Assembly: GCA_963746185.1 (NCBI GenBank)
Contig: CAVVAE010000002.1
Span: 186,001 to 250,000 of the forward strand
Direction of reading: 5' to 3'
DNA from: CAVVAE01 sp963746185
Lineage (GTDB): Bacteria; Actinomycetota; Actinomycetes; Propionibacteriales; Nocardioidaceae
DNA length: 64,000 nt
This document shows, piece by piece, positions 50,645-59,465 of the stretch; the first letter of the stretch is position 1; every line of letters starts with the position of its first letter. The translations under genes and the position numbers were made by a program. A model generated the notes under the pieces. That model saw only the letters and a list, made by a program, of their open reading frames with translations, did not search any database and had not been told where the DNA came from.

Positions 50645-51592
50645 TCAGTCGGTGAGCTCGGCGGGTTCTGCCACGGCGTCGACGAGTGCGCCGTTGCGCA
50701 AGACGGTGATCTCAGTGCGTTTGCCAATCGCATCCTCGAACATCAACCGTTGCAAGGACTGAGCGTCTCCGAGCGGCTGCCCGTCGACCGCAAGCACCAA
50801 GTCACCGGAGCGCAGTCCACTCAGCGCAGCGGGGCTTCCAGTCACCACCTCGGCCACCCGCAGTGCCCTGCGCTGGCCGGTGCGGTCGGCCCAGATCGGC
50901 GGCAGCGGAGCCGGTGACGTGACCAGGCCGAGATAGGCGCGGCGAACTCTCCCATCGTGCAAGAGCGCGTACACGATGCGCTGTGTTGTCGTGTTGATCG
51001 GTACCGCCAGGCCGAGGCCGAAGCCGGCCACGGCGGTGTTGATGCCGACGACTCTCCCATGGGAGTCGGCGAGTGCTCCTCCGGAGTTGCCCGGGTTGAG
51101 GGCGGCGTCGGTCTGGATGACGTTTTCGATGATCCTCGCGGCTGTGCGGGTGCGTGCGGGCATCGCCCGGCCGAGGGCACTGACGACACCGGCCGTCACG
51201 CTTCCCGCGAGCCCAAGCGGATTGCCCACGGCGACGACCAGGGAGCCGACCTTCAGCTGGTCCGCGTCGCCGTACTCCGGAGGGTCGGGGATGGCCCGGT
51301 CGGCGCGCACGACTGCGAGGTCGGAGAGGGGGTCACGTCCGATGACGTCGAAATTCGCTGAGGTGCCATCTCCGAATGCGGCCTGACCTCTGACCGCACC
51401 TTCGACGACATGGGCGTTGGTGAGCAGATGACCATCGTCGGTGAGTACGACTGCTGACCCGGCGGCCTCACCGCTGCGCGTTCCGGCCTGCTGGAGCACC
51501 CGGAGGGCGGCGACGCGTGGGGTCAGCCGCTCTGCGACTCCGGTGACGACCTGGGAGTAGACATCCAGCGCATCCCCGTCGGTGAAGTCCAC
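50645..51592 (-). CDS. HtrA/DegP-type serine protease with PDZ domain
   Basis: 315 aa from a GTG at 51592 behind GGGAGA; a longer frame starting at 51667 lacks a ribosome-binding site. Trypsin-like protease core with the catalytic triad: His in TNAHVV, Asp in DLAVVRAD, Ser in GNSGGAL. A C-terminal PDZ domain follows (VTGSPAALSGLRSGDLVLAVDG). No signal peptide or anchor helix is seen, so it may act in the cytoplasm, which is unusual for this family. Dense repeats lie directly upstream. Confidence 0.87.
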   Translation of the reverse strand: MDFTDGDALDVYSQVVTGVAERLTPRVAALRVLQQAGTRSGEAAGSAVVLTDDGHLLTNAHVVEGAVRGQAAFGDGTSANFDVIGRDPLSDLAVVRADRAIPDPPEYGDADQLKVGSLVVAVGNPLGLAGSVTAGVVSALGRAMPARTRTAARIIENVIQTDAALNPGNSGGALADSHGRVVGINTAVAGFGLGLAVPINTTTQRIVYALLHDGRVRRAYLGLVTSPAPLPPIWADRTGQRRALRVAEVVTGSPAALSGLRSGDLVLAVDGQPLGDAQSLQRLMFEDAIGKRTEITVLRNGALVDAVAEPAELTD

Positions 51593-51607
51593 GGCGATCT
51601 CCCGTCT

Positions 51608-51634
51608 GTGATGACAACGTGGTGATGACAACGT
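51608..51634. repeat. 13-bp tandem repeat upstream of the HtrA-like gene
   Basis: GTGATGACAACGT at 51608-51620 and at 51622-51634, one base apart, 16 bases upstream of the GTG start. A GTTGCATTTGCAAC palindrome (51633-51646) overlaps the second copy. Confidence 0.75.
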
Positions 51635-51679
51635 TGCATTTGCAACACAGAACCGGGTGGTGGTCATTCCCGACCCGAG

Positions 51680-51723
51680 TTGTCAGAAGAACAGAGGGCT
51701 ATAGCCCTACCTACTTCTGACAA
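51680..51723. repeat. 44-bp nested palindrome between acyl-CoA dehydrogenase and HtrA-like genes
   Basis: Outer arms TTGTCAGAAG (51680-51689) and CTTCTGACAA (51714-51723) flank a perfect 14-bp palindrome AGGGCTATAGCCCT (51695-51708), with 5 unpaired bases on each side. It starts 5 bases past the dehydrogenase stop. Terminator, operator, or both. Confidence 0.75.
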
Positions 51724-51728
51724 GTCGG

Positions 51729-53696
51729 TTAGCGGTAGCGGCGGTGGACGTTCGGTTTGTCCGACTCCCCCGCTGACCAGTCGGTAATCCATGGCCCACT
51801 GCCTTCGGACGCGTCGATCACCCCGGCCTCGAGCCAGGCGAAGTCGCCGTCGAGCAGCCGCTTGGACAGCATGCGGTCGGCTGCGTCGGTGTTGCTCCAC
51901 AAGCCGTCGAACAGCGCCTCGACACGGAGCCGGGCCTGCGCGCAGAAGACGTCGGCGAGCTCATAGGCCGCTTCGCCCTGAGCCGCGTCCTCGCTTCGCA
52001 GCATCTCGGCGCGCGAACAGGCCGCCGCCATCGCGAACAGCTCGGCGCCGATGTCGACGATCCGACCCAGGAACGCCTGCCGGTACTCGAGCTTGGCTTG
52101 CCAGCGGCTCATCCCGTAGAACGTCTGACGGGCCAGCTTGCGGGACGAGCGCTCGACGTACCTCAAGTGCTTTGCGAGGCGGCCGAAGTCGTCGTACGAC
52201 GTCGGCATCGAGCCCTTGCCGACGACGAGCTTGGGCAGCCACTTCGCGTAGAAGCCACTCGCCTTGATGGCCGCCTTCGTCTTGGCCTTCGTGTCTGCGT
52301 CGGGCGACGCGAGGTCTCCGGCGGCCTTGAGGTGGGCGTCGACGGCTTCGCGCGCAATGAGCAACCGCATGATCTCCGACGAACCCTCGAAGATCCGGTT
52401 GATGCGCAGGTCGCGGAGGATCTGTTCGGCCGGCACGGCACGTTCGCCGCGGGCGGCCATCGAGTCGGCCGTCTCGTAACCACGCCCGCCGCGAATCTGC
52501 ACGAGCTCGTCGGCGATCTGCCACGACATCTCACTCGCCCAGAGCTTCGCCAGCGCCGCCTCGATCCGGATGTCCTTGGTGCCGCCGTCGGCGAGCTGGG
52601 CGGACAGGTCGAGCACCGCCTCGAGCGCAAACGTCGTGGCGGCCATGAACGACAGCTTCGTCGCGACTGCCTCGTGCTGCCCAACGGGCTTGCCCCACTG
52701 CACTCGGGCAACGGACCATTCGCGCGCAATCTTGAGGCACCACTTGCCGGCGGCGGTGCACACCGCGGGGATCGACAGCCGTCCGGTGTTGAGGGTGGTC
52801 AGGGCGATCTTGAGACCGTCACCTTCACGGGCCAGCCGGTTCTCGGCGGGGACGCGGACGTTGGTGAACCGGGTGACGCCGTTTTCGATGCCTTTCAGGC
52901 CCATGAAGGCGTTGCGGTTCTCGACGGTGATCCCGGGCGCATCGGACTCGACCACGAAAGCCGTGATGCCGCCACGCTCGCCTTCGCGCTTGGGAACTGT
53001 GGCCATCACGACGACGAGCTCGGCGATCACTCCGTTGGTCGTCCAGAGCTTGACGCCGTTGAGGATGTAGGCCGAGCCGTCGTCGGTGGGGGTGGCCGTG
53101 GTCGCCATCCGTGCTGGGTCGGACCCGACGTCTGGCTCGGTGAGGAGGAACGCCGTGATCGCGCCCTCTGCGCAGCGCGGCAGGTACTCCTGCTTCTGCG
53201 CGTCGGTGCCGAACCTCTTCACCGGCTCGGGTACGCCGATCGACTGGTGTGCCGAGACGAGAGCACCGAGGCTCGGATGCACAGAGCCGATCAGCATCAG
53301 GGCTTTGCCGTAGTACGACATCGACAGGCCGAGGCCGCCGTACTCGCGCGGAATCTTCATGCCGAAGACACCGAGCTCAGTCAGGCCCTTGAGGAAGTCG
53401 TCGGGGATGAGCGACTCACGCTCGATGCGTGCCCCGTCGAGGGTCTCGCAGTAGGTGTGCAGCCGCGCCAAGAACTCATCGCCACGCTTCACGTCATCGT
53501 CGTCGGCGCGCGGATGTGGGTGGATCAGTGAGAGGTCGAAGCGTCCGAGATAGAGCTCTTTGGCGAAGCTCGGTCGGTTCCACTCGGTTTCTCGCGCCGC
53601 CTCGGCAACTTCGCGCGCCTGGCGCTCGGTGACCTTCGGCGCTGAGGATGGACCGGTCTCGTCGGTGGACTGCTTGTCGGTCACGTCGGTGCTCAC
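51729..53696 (-). CDS. Acyl-CoA dehydrogenase family protein (long form)
   Basis: 655 aa. The core has AFLLTEPDVGSDPARM, TNGVIAELVVVMA, GRLSIPAVCTAAGKW and, near residue 410, GRGYETADSMAARGERAVPA followed by RINRIFEGSSEIMRLLIA. A C-terminal extension of about 200 aa replaces the usual end, as in the long-chain class. Flavoprotein of beta-oxidation, desaturating acyl-CoA. Located 89 bases downstream of dinB on the same strand. Confidence 0.9.
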   Translation of the reverse strand: MSTDVTDKQSTDETGPSSAPKVTERQAREVAEAARETEWNRPSFAKELYLGRFDLSLIHPHPRADDDDVKRGDEFLARLHTYCETLDGARIERESLIPDDFLKGLTELGVFGMKIPREYGGLGLSMSYYGKALMLIGSVHPSLGALVSAHQSIGVPEPVKRFGTDAQKQEYLPRCAEGAITAFLLTEPDVGSDPARMATTATPTDDGSAYILNGVKLWTTNGVIAELVVVMATVPKREGERGGITAFVVESDAPGITVENRNAFMGLKGIENGVTRFTNVRVPAENRLAREGDGLKIALTTLNTGRLSIPAVCTAAGKWCLKIAREWSVARVQWGKPVGQHEAVATKLSFMAATTFALEAVLDLSAQLADGGTKDIRIEAALAKLWASEMSWQIADELVQIRGGRGYETADSMAARGERAVPAEQILRDLRINRIFEGSSEIMRLLIAREAVDAHLKAAGDLASPDADTKAKTKAAIKASGFYAKWLPKLVVGKGSMPTSYDDFGRLAKHLRYVERSSRKLARQTFYGMSRWQAKLEYRQAFLGRIVDIGAELFAMAAACSRAEMLRSEDAAQGEAAYELADVFCAQARLRVEALFDGLWSNTDAADRMLSKRLLDGDFAWLEAGVIDASEGSGPWITDWSAGESDKPNVHRRYR

Positions 53697-53785
53697 ATTG
53701 ACCCCTCTCAGATGGCGACAGCCGCTGGACTGCCAATGTTACTCCGAAGTAGGGGAACTGCTAGGGCGGAGGTCACACCGCTGGG

Positions 53786-54829
53786 CTAGTTCTCCGGGAG
53801 CGCCATCTCCGCGCGCACGCCGAGCAGTCGGACGGCCCGGTGGTGGTCGAGTTTGGTGGTCAGCTGCACCGCAGCCGCGGCGATCACCTCAGCGTCACTG
53901 GTCGGGGCGGCGAGCGTGAGACTGCGGGTGCGCGTCTCGAACGGGGCGTAGCGCACCTTGATGCCGACCCGGATCGCTGGTCGGCCATCCTTCCGAAGGT
54001 CGTCGGCCACTTCGGCGGCCAGCCGTCGTACCGCCGTCTCGATCTCAGCCCAGTCGGTGAGGTTTTCCTGGAACGTCGTCTCCCGTCCGTGGCCGCGCGC
54101 GACGTACGGCGTGTCATCGACCGGCGACGTGTTGACGCCGCGCGCCAGCCGCCGGTACCACGGCCCCATCCTCGGCCCGAGCTTGTCGGCCAGGTCGCGG
54201 GAATCTGCTTGAGCGAGCTCGCGCACGGTCAAGATCTCGAGCCCAGCAAGCCGTTTGGCGGTCTTCTTGCCGATGCCCCACAGCGCGCTGGTCGGCCGAT
54301 CGGCCATCACCGCGTACCAGTTCTCCTCGGTCAGCCTGAACATGCCGCGTGGTTTGCCGAACTCGGTGGCGATCTTCGCCCGCAGCTTGTTGTCACCGAT
54401 TCCGACCGAGCAGTGGAGGCGGGTCGCGTCGAGCACGGCAGCTTGCACGGCTCGGGCGAACGCCTCCGGATCGTCGGTCTCGACACCGAGGAACGCCTCA
54501 TCCCAGCCGAGCACCTCGACGACTACGTCGAGCGATCGCAAGGCGTCCATCACAGCCACGGACGCTGCTTCGTACGCCGGCGCGTCGACGGGGAGGAAGA
54601 CCGCATCGGGAATCTTGCGCGCCGCAATGCGCAGCGGCATTCCTGATCCGACACCGAACTCGCGGGCCTCGTACGACGCCGTCGAGACGACTCCGCGCTC
54701 GGTCGGGTCTCCCCGTCCACCGACGACGACAGGCCGGCCAGCCAGCTCGGGATGGCGCAGCACCTCCACGGCTGCGATGAACTGATCGAGGTCAACGTGG
54801 AGAACCCACGCTGCCTTGAAAGTCGCCAT
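53786..54829 (-). CDS. dinB: DNA polymerase IV (DinB), Y-family
   Basis: 347 aa from the ATG at 54829. Translesion polymerase: catalytic Asp in VLHVDLDQFIAAVEV, palm residues in VLGWDEAFLGVE (usually S-x-DEA-Y; the Asp-Glu pair is kept), the VSTASYEAREFGVGSGMPL finger, and little-finger segments near ARGHGRETTF. It diverges from an ATP-dependent ligase with 60 bases between starts. Confidence 0.92.
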   Translation of the reverse strand: MATFKAAWVLHVDLDQFIAAVEVLRHPELAGRPVVVGGRGDPTERGVVSTASYEAREFGVGSGMPLRIAARKIPDAVFLPVDAPAYEAASVAVMDALRSLDVVVEVLGWDEAFLGVETDDPEAFARAVQAAVLDATRLHCSVGIGDNKLRAKIATEFGKPRGMFRLTEENWYAVMADRPTSALWGIGKKTAKRLAGLEILTVRELAQADSRDLADKLGPRMGPWYRRLARGVNTSPVDDTPYVARGHGRETTFQENLTDWAEIETAVRRLAAEVADDLRKDGRPAIRVGIKVRYAPFETRTRSLTLAAPTSDAEVIAAAAVQLTTKLDHHRAVRLLGVRAEMALPEN

Positions 54830-54889
54830 GCGCTCAGTCTGCCCGTCCTGGATCGGGGTCCTGCTCGACGGAGCGGGTATGAAGGAGAC

Positions 54890-55861
54890 ATGGAGCAGAT
54901 CAGCGACGTGCCGGGGCCAGCGCTTGCGTCTCTCACGAAGGAGCCGTTCTCCCGCGAGGGCTGGATCTTCGAGCGCAAGCTCGACGGCATGCGGGTGATC
55001 GCGACGAAGTCGGGCGACCAGGTTCGGCTCAGCAGCCGGACCGGCGGTGACGCGAGCGGAGCCTTTCCGGAGATCGTCCAGGCGCTGGCAGGGATCGACA
55101 CTCCAGACTTCGTAGTCGACGGCGAAGTCGTGGCGTTCGACGGAGAGCAGACGAGCTTCGCGAAGCTGCAACCGCGGATGCATGTGAGCGACCCCGACAA
55201 GGCACGACGTTCTGGCGTCGAGGTGTTCTACTACGTCTTCGACCTGCTGCACTTCGACGGCCACTCCACCCGCCGCCTCCCTCTTCGCGAGCGCAAGGCG
55301 TTGCTCAAGGACGTGCTCGAGTGGCACGACCCGCTGCGCTTCACCAACCATCGCAACACCGATGGCAAGGCGTTCTTCACCGAGGCCTGCCAGAAGGGAT
55401 GGGAGGGACTGATCGCCAAGCGCGCGGACGCGTTCTACCCGACGGGCCGCACGCGGGACTGGCTGAAGTTCAAGTGTGAACTGGGCCAGGAGTTCGTTGT
55501 CGGCGCCTGGACCGACCCGCAGGGCAGCCGGAGCGGGTTCGGCGCCTTGTTGCTCGGCTACTACGACAAATCCGGAGACCTGATCTACTCAGGCAAGGTC
55601 GGCACTGGTTTCAACCAGGCCCTGTTGCGCTCACTGAGCGAGCAGCTCGAGCCGTTGGCGAGGCCCGATCCGGCGTACGACGAGGAGAGCCTCCCCGCAG
55701 GGCAGGCGTGGCGACGCAGCGTGCACTGGGTCGAGCCCGAACTGGTCGCGCAGATCGCCTTCAGCGAATGGACCCACGATGGCCAGCTCCGCCACCCGCG
55801 CTTTCTGGGACTCCGAACGGACAAGAAGCCACGCGACGTCGTCCGCGAAGTCCCGTCCTAA
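54890..55861 (+). CDS. ATP-dependent DNA ligase (LigC/LigD ligase-domain type)
   Basis: 323 aa from the ATG at 54890 with GAAGGAG just before it. Nucleotidyltransferase motif I is FERKLDGMR (Lys30 as AMP acceptor), with EGLIAKR (motif IV), DWLKFK (motif V) and a C-terminal OB fold (FVVGAWTDPQGSRSGFGALLLGYY). Stand-alone, without the polymerase or phosphoesterase domains of LigD. No Ku gene in the window. Repair role inferred from the family and its dinB neighbour. Confidence 0.9.
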   Translation: MEQISDVPGPALASLTKEPFSREGWIFERKLDGMRVIATKSGDQVRLSSRTGGDASGAFPEIVQALAGIDTPDFVVDGEVVAFDGEQTSFAKLQPRMHVSDPDKARRSGVEVFYYVFDLLHFDGHSTRRLPLRERKALLKDVLEWHDPLRFTNHRNTDGKAFFTEACQKGWEGLIAKRADAFYPTGRTRDWLKFKCELGQEFVVGAWTDPQGSRSGFGALLLGYYDKSGDLIYSGKVGTGFNQALLRSLSEQLEPLARPDPAYDEESLPAGQAWRRSVHWVEPELVAQIAFSEWTHDGQLRHPRFLGLRTDKKPRDVVREVPS

Positions 55862-55870
55862 CCAAATGAG

Positions 55871-55909
55871 GCGGCCCAGCAGTGTCTGTAGGGGACACTG
55901 CTGGGCCGC
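55871..55909. terminator. Bidirectional terminator between ligase and ABC exporter genes
   Basis: Perfect 16-bp stem (GCGGCCCAGCAGTGTC at 55871-55886, complement at 55894-55909) with a 7-base loop, between converging genes. Confidence 0.85.
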
Positions 55910-55933
55910 GGTCGGGACCACATCGCTAGATCA

Positions 55934-58477
55934 TCAGTCGGTGACCACCGCCTTGAGGACGTCGACCTTGGCGGCCGAGCGTGCCGGGCCGATGGCCGCG
56001 AGGACTCCGGCGATCGCAGCGGCCACGATGTACATCGCCACCTGCCCGCTGGGGACCGAGATGGCCTTGATGCCCTCGTCCTTGAGTGCCTGCGACAGCG
56101 CGAGTCCGAGGCCGATGCCGAGACCCGCACCGGCGCCGGCGCCGATCAACGAGATCACGACCGACTCCCAGCGAACCATCGCCCGGACCTGACCGCGCGT
56201 CATACCGACCGCTCGGAGAAGACCCAACTCGCGAGTCCGCTCGAAGACCGACAGCACGAGCGTGTTGACGATGCCCAGCAGCGCGATGATCACGGCGAGG
56301 AGAAGCATGACCGTCACAAAGGTGAGCAGCTTGTCGATGCTGCCGCTGGCCACCTTCTCGAAGCCCTCATGGTCAAGGACCCGGGCATCAGGGTGGTTAG
56401 CCAAGGCTGCCGTGATGGCCTTCTGCACCGTGGCCTTGTCAGTGCCGTCCTGGATGGTGACCAGGGCGCCGGCCGTGAGTTGCGGACCAGCCAGCGCGTT
56501 CTGCGCCGCGATGCTGATGATGTAGTCATCACCGATCCAGCCCTTGCCTGCGTAGACACCGACGACGTGCAGCTGGTGCTTGCCCGTGGTGGGGAACTCC
56601 GACTTCACTACGTCGCCGACGTTCCAGCCGTGCAACTTGGCAGCTGATGCTGACACCACGACACTGTCGCGATCCAGGTCAGACACCGAGCCCGACGTCA
56701 GATCGAGCGTCAACACATCTCCAGCGTTCGAAGGATCCAGAGACGAGTAGCTGGTGTCCGCACCTTCGAATCGGGCCTCGCCCCATCCGGTGGCTGACAC
56801 CTCCTCGACACCTTCGACGCCGTTGACCACGTTGACAACCTCAGGGCTGAAGCCCTCGGCCTGCGTGCTCGATGTCGTCACGAAGAGATCGGCACTGGTC
56901 GAGTCTGAAATGACCCCACCGAACGACGCCTTCAGTGAAGAGGCAAACACGCCCATGCTGACGACCAAGGTGAGGCCGATCATCAAGGCTGCAGCGGTCG
57001 AAGCAGTACGACGCGGGTTGCGCATCGCGTTCTGCCTCGCCAGCTCGCCGGGCATACCGCGCATCCGCAAGGGTGCGGCGATCAGCGACGCGAGAGGACG
57101 CACAGCGAGTGGTAGCAAGGTCATGACGCCGACGATGGTGGCGACCAGACCGACTCCGAACAGTTTCATGCTGGCGCTGCCGTACAACGCCGAGAGGATC
57201 CCTGCGAGACCGAGCGCACCGAGCACGAAGCCAGTGATGGCCCGCTTCCTGGAGGGCTTCTCGGCACCGGGCACTGACTCACGGAGCGCCTCGACCGGCA
57301 GCACCTTGGTCGCCCGGCGAGCCGGGACGAGTGCGGCGACGACGGTCACGAGCGTGCCGACCAGCATCGACACCCACACGGTGCGCGGCTGGACCTGCAG
57401 TGAGGTGCTCGGCAGGCTGAAGCCAACGACACCCATCAGGATGTTCAGGCCCTTGGCAACAAGCACGCCGAGCCCAATCCCCACTGCTGATGCGAACGCG
57501 CCGAGCAGTAACGCCTCTGTCATCAGGTTCCTGAGCACCTGACGCCGGGTGGCGCCGATGGCTCGCAGCAACGCGATCTCACGTGACCGCTGCGTGACGA
57601 TCATCGTAAATGTGTTCCAGATGATGAAGGCCCCGACGAAGATGGCGACGCCGGCGAAGATCGTGAACATGACCCCGACGAACGCGAGCTCGCTGTTGGC
57701 GGCATCAGCATTCTCTTTCGCCACGGTCTTGCCAGTCACTGCCTCCGCGCCCTTCGGCACGATCGTGTCAAGGGCCTTGACGAGCTCCGTCTGGCTCACG
57801 CCAGGCTCGGCGCTTACGTTGATCGAGTCGTACATGCCGCGTTCTCCGACGACCTTCTGTGCCGTCGCGGTGTCGAAGTACGCCGAAGTGCTGCCGCCCA
57901 AGTTCTTCTCGCCACCGAAGCCGACGGTGCCGACAACGGTGAACTCCTGGGTGGGTCCGCGAAAGAGCACCTTGATCGTCGAACCGAGCTCGACGTCATT
58001 GTCTTCCGCGCTGGTGGCGTCGATCGCGACCTCGTTCGGCCCGGAGGGTGCCTGGCCGGTGAGGAGCTCGACATCGCCACGCAAGGTGGTGTCAGCCGGC
58101 ATGCTGAGACCCACGTTGGGGGCTCCGCCGCTGGACAAGATGGCCTTGCCGTCGTTGTCGGTCAGCAGCGCATAGCCGCTGACAACGCCCTCGGCGGCGC
58201 GAACACCGTCGACGTCTTGGACGTCGGACAGGATCGATGCGGTGATCGGGGCGCGGCTGGTGTTGACTCCTTCTGTTGCTGCGTAGGCGGCCTCGGTGCG
58301 GACAACCGCATCGGTGCCAGAGGAGACCTTGCCGAACAGCTGGTTGAAAGCCAGGTGCATGGTGTCGGTCAGGACAAGAGTGCCGGCCAGGAACGCAACT
58401 CCAAGTGCGATCGAGGCTGTGGTGAGGACGACACGCACTTTGTGCGCGAGTATCCCTCTGAGGGTGGCGATAAACAT
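55934..58477 (-). CDS. ABC transporter permease, FtsX/MacB type
   Basis: 847 aa with an N-terminal membrane helix, a large extracytoplasmic domain (about 40-270), a first set of four helices near 270-410, a second extracytoplasmic domain, and terminal helices with an FtsX motif (ALLGIVNTLVLSVFERTRELGLLRAVGMT). Two FtsX-like repeats in one chain. Works with the ATPase encoded 5 bases upstream. Likely exports a peptide, lipid or envelope-stress compound; substrate unknown. Confidence 0.9.
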   Translation of the reverse strand: MFIATLRGILAHKVRVVLTTASIALGVAFLAGTLVLTDTMHLAFNQLFGKVSSGTDAVVRTEAAYAATEGVNTSRAPITASILSDVQDVDGVRAAEGVVSGYALLTDNDGKAILSSGGAPNVGLSMPADTTLRGDVELLTGQAPSGPNEVAIDATSAEDNDVELGSTIKVLFRGPTQEFTVVGTVGFGGEKNLGGSTSAYFDTATAQKVVGERGMYDSINVSAEPGVSQTELVKALDTIVPKGAEAVTGKTVAKENADAANSELAFVGVMFTIFAGVAIFVGAFIIWNTFTMIVTQRSREIALLRAIGATRRQVLRNLMTEALLLGAFASAVGIGLGVLVAKGLNILMGVVGFSLPSTSLQVQPRTVWVSMLVGTLVTVVAALVPARRATKVLPVEALRESVPGAEKPSRKRAITGFVLGALGLAGILSALYGSASMKLFGVGLVATIVGVMTLLPLAVRPLASLIAAPLRMRGMPGELARQNAMRNPRRTASTAAALMIGLTLVVSMGVFASSLKASFGGVISDSTSADLFVTTSSTQAEGFSPEVVNVVNGVEGVEEVSATGWGEARFEGADTSYSSLDPSNAGDVLTLDLTSGSVSDLDRDSVVVSASAAKLHGWNVGDVVKSEFPTTGKHQLHVVGVYAGKGWIGDDYIISIAAQNALAGPQLTAGALVTIQDGTDKATVQKAITAALANHPDARVLDHEGFEKVASGSIDKLLTFVTVMLLLAVIIALLGIVNTLVLSVFERTRELGLLRAVGMTRGQVRAMVRWESVVISLIGAGAGAGLGIGLGLALSQALKDEGIKAISVPSGQVAMYIVAAAIAGVLAAIGPARSAAKVDVLKAVVTD

Positions 58478-58482
58478 GGCGT

Positions 58483-59259
58483 TCAGGCTCCTAGGTGCTT
58501 CATGAAGTCGAGGACGGCGTCGGGCGTGGGTTGCTGCATCTCGTCGACGACACGGCCGTCGGCGAGGAACAGCACGCGGTCGGCATAGCTCGCCGCCACG
58601 GGGTCGTGCGTCACCATCACGACGGTCTGGTTGAGCTCGTCGACCGCCTTGCGAAGGAAGGCGAGAAGCTCGGCGCCCGACTTTGAGTCGAGTGCACCGG
58701 TCGGCTCGTCGGCGAAGACGATCTGGGGGCGTGACGCCAGGGCACGAGCAGCGGCGACCCGTTGTTGCTGGCCGCCTGACAACTCGGTGGGACGGTGTTT
58801 GAGACGATCCGACAGGCCGACGATCTCCACGATCGTCTGCACCCAGAAGGCGTCCGGCTTGCGACCTGCGATACGGATCGGAAGAACGATGTTCTCCTCG
58901 GCCGTCATCGTCGGCAACAGGTTGAACGACTGGAAGATGAAGCCGATCTGGTCGCGGCGCAACAATGTGAGCGCCTTGTCGTTGAGCGTGGTGATGTCGG
59001 TGTCGCCGAGGAAGACCTCGCCGCTCGTCGGTCGGTCAAGACCCGCGAGCATGTGCAGCAGCGTCGACTTGCCGGAACCCGAGGGGCCCATGATCGCTGT
59101 GAACTTGCCCGAGTCGAGACCCACGGTGACGTTGTCAAGGGCGACAACGGCTGCGTCGCCGGTGCCGTAAGCCTTGCTCACGGAGACGGTGCGCGCCGCG
59201 GAAGCGGCGGTGGGGGTAATCGTTGTGGGGGCGGTGGTCGTGGCTGTGCTGGTGGTCAT
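58483..59259 (-). CDS. ABC transporter ATP-binding protein
   Basis: 258 aa from the ATG at 59259, behind AGGAG; the upstream in-frame ATG has weaker support. Walker A GPSGSGKSTLL, signature LSGGQQQRVAAARAL, Walker B IVFADEPTGALD, switch His in VMVTHDPVAA. MacB/LolD-like. A Thr/Ala-rich N-terminal tail of about 25 aa precedes the domain. Encoded just upstream of its permease. A near-perfect 34-bp palindrome lies 15 bases upstream of its start. Confidence 0.92.
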   Translation of the reverse strand: MTTSTATTTAPTTITPTAASAARTVSVSKAYGTGDAAVVALDNVTVGLDSGKFTAIMGPSGSGKSTLLHMLAGLDRPTSGEVFLGDTDITTLNDKALTLLRRDQIGFIFQSFNLLPTMTAEENIVLPIRIAGRKPDAFWVQTIVEIVGLSDRLKHRPTELSGGQQQRVAAARALASRPQIVFADEPTGALDSKSGAELLAFLRKAVDELNQTVVMVTHDPVAASYADRVLFLADGRVVDEMQQPTPDAVLDFMKHLGA

Positions 59260-59274
59260 CTGAACTCCTGGTGA

Positions 59275-59308
59275 GGTGATTGACCACCCGATCGAGTGGC
59301 TCATCACC
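59275..59308. promoter_or_regulatory. 34-bp interrupted palindrome upstream of the ABC exporter
   Basis: Outer arms GGTGAT (59275-59280) and ATCACC (59303-59308); core CCACCCGATCGAGTGG (59284-59299), symmetrical except at one base pair. It lies in the leader between the exporter genes and the divergent histidine kinase gene, so it is a candidate operator for a dimeric regulator. Confidence 0.55.
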
Positions 59309-59465
59309 CAGGAAAGCCGTCTTCGCGCTCGCTCAACATGGAGCCAGACGCCGGTCCGGGAGGCGCTGGCCGCAGGACTTTGGCGGGCTATCGTGCGGCC
59401 AGCCCCACCCCTGGGGTTCGGGAAACACCCTGCCCTTGCTGGCCTGGAGCGCGCACACTGCTGGC

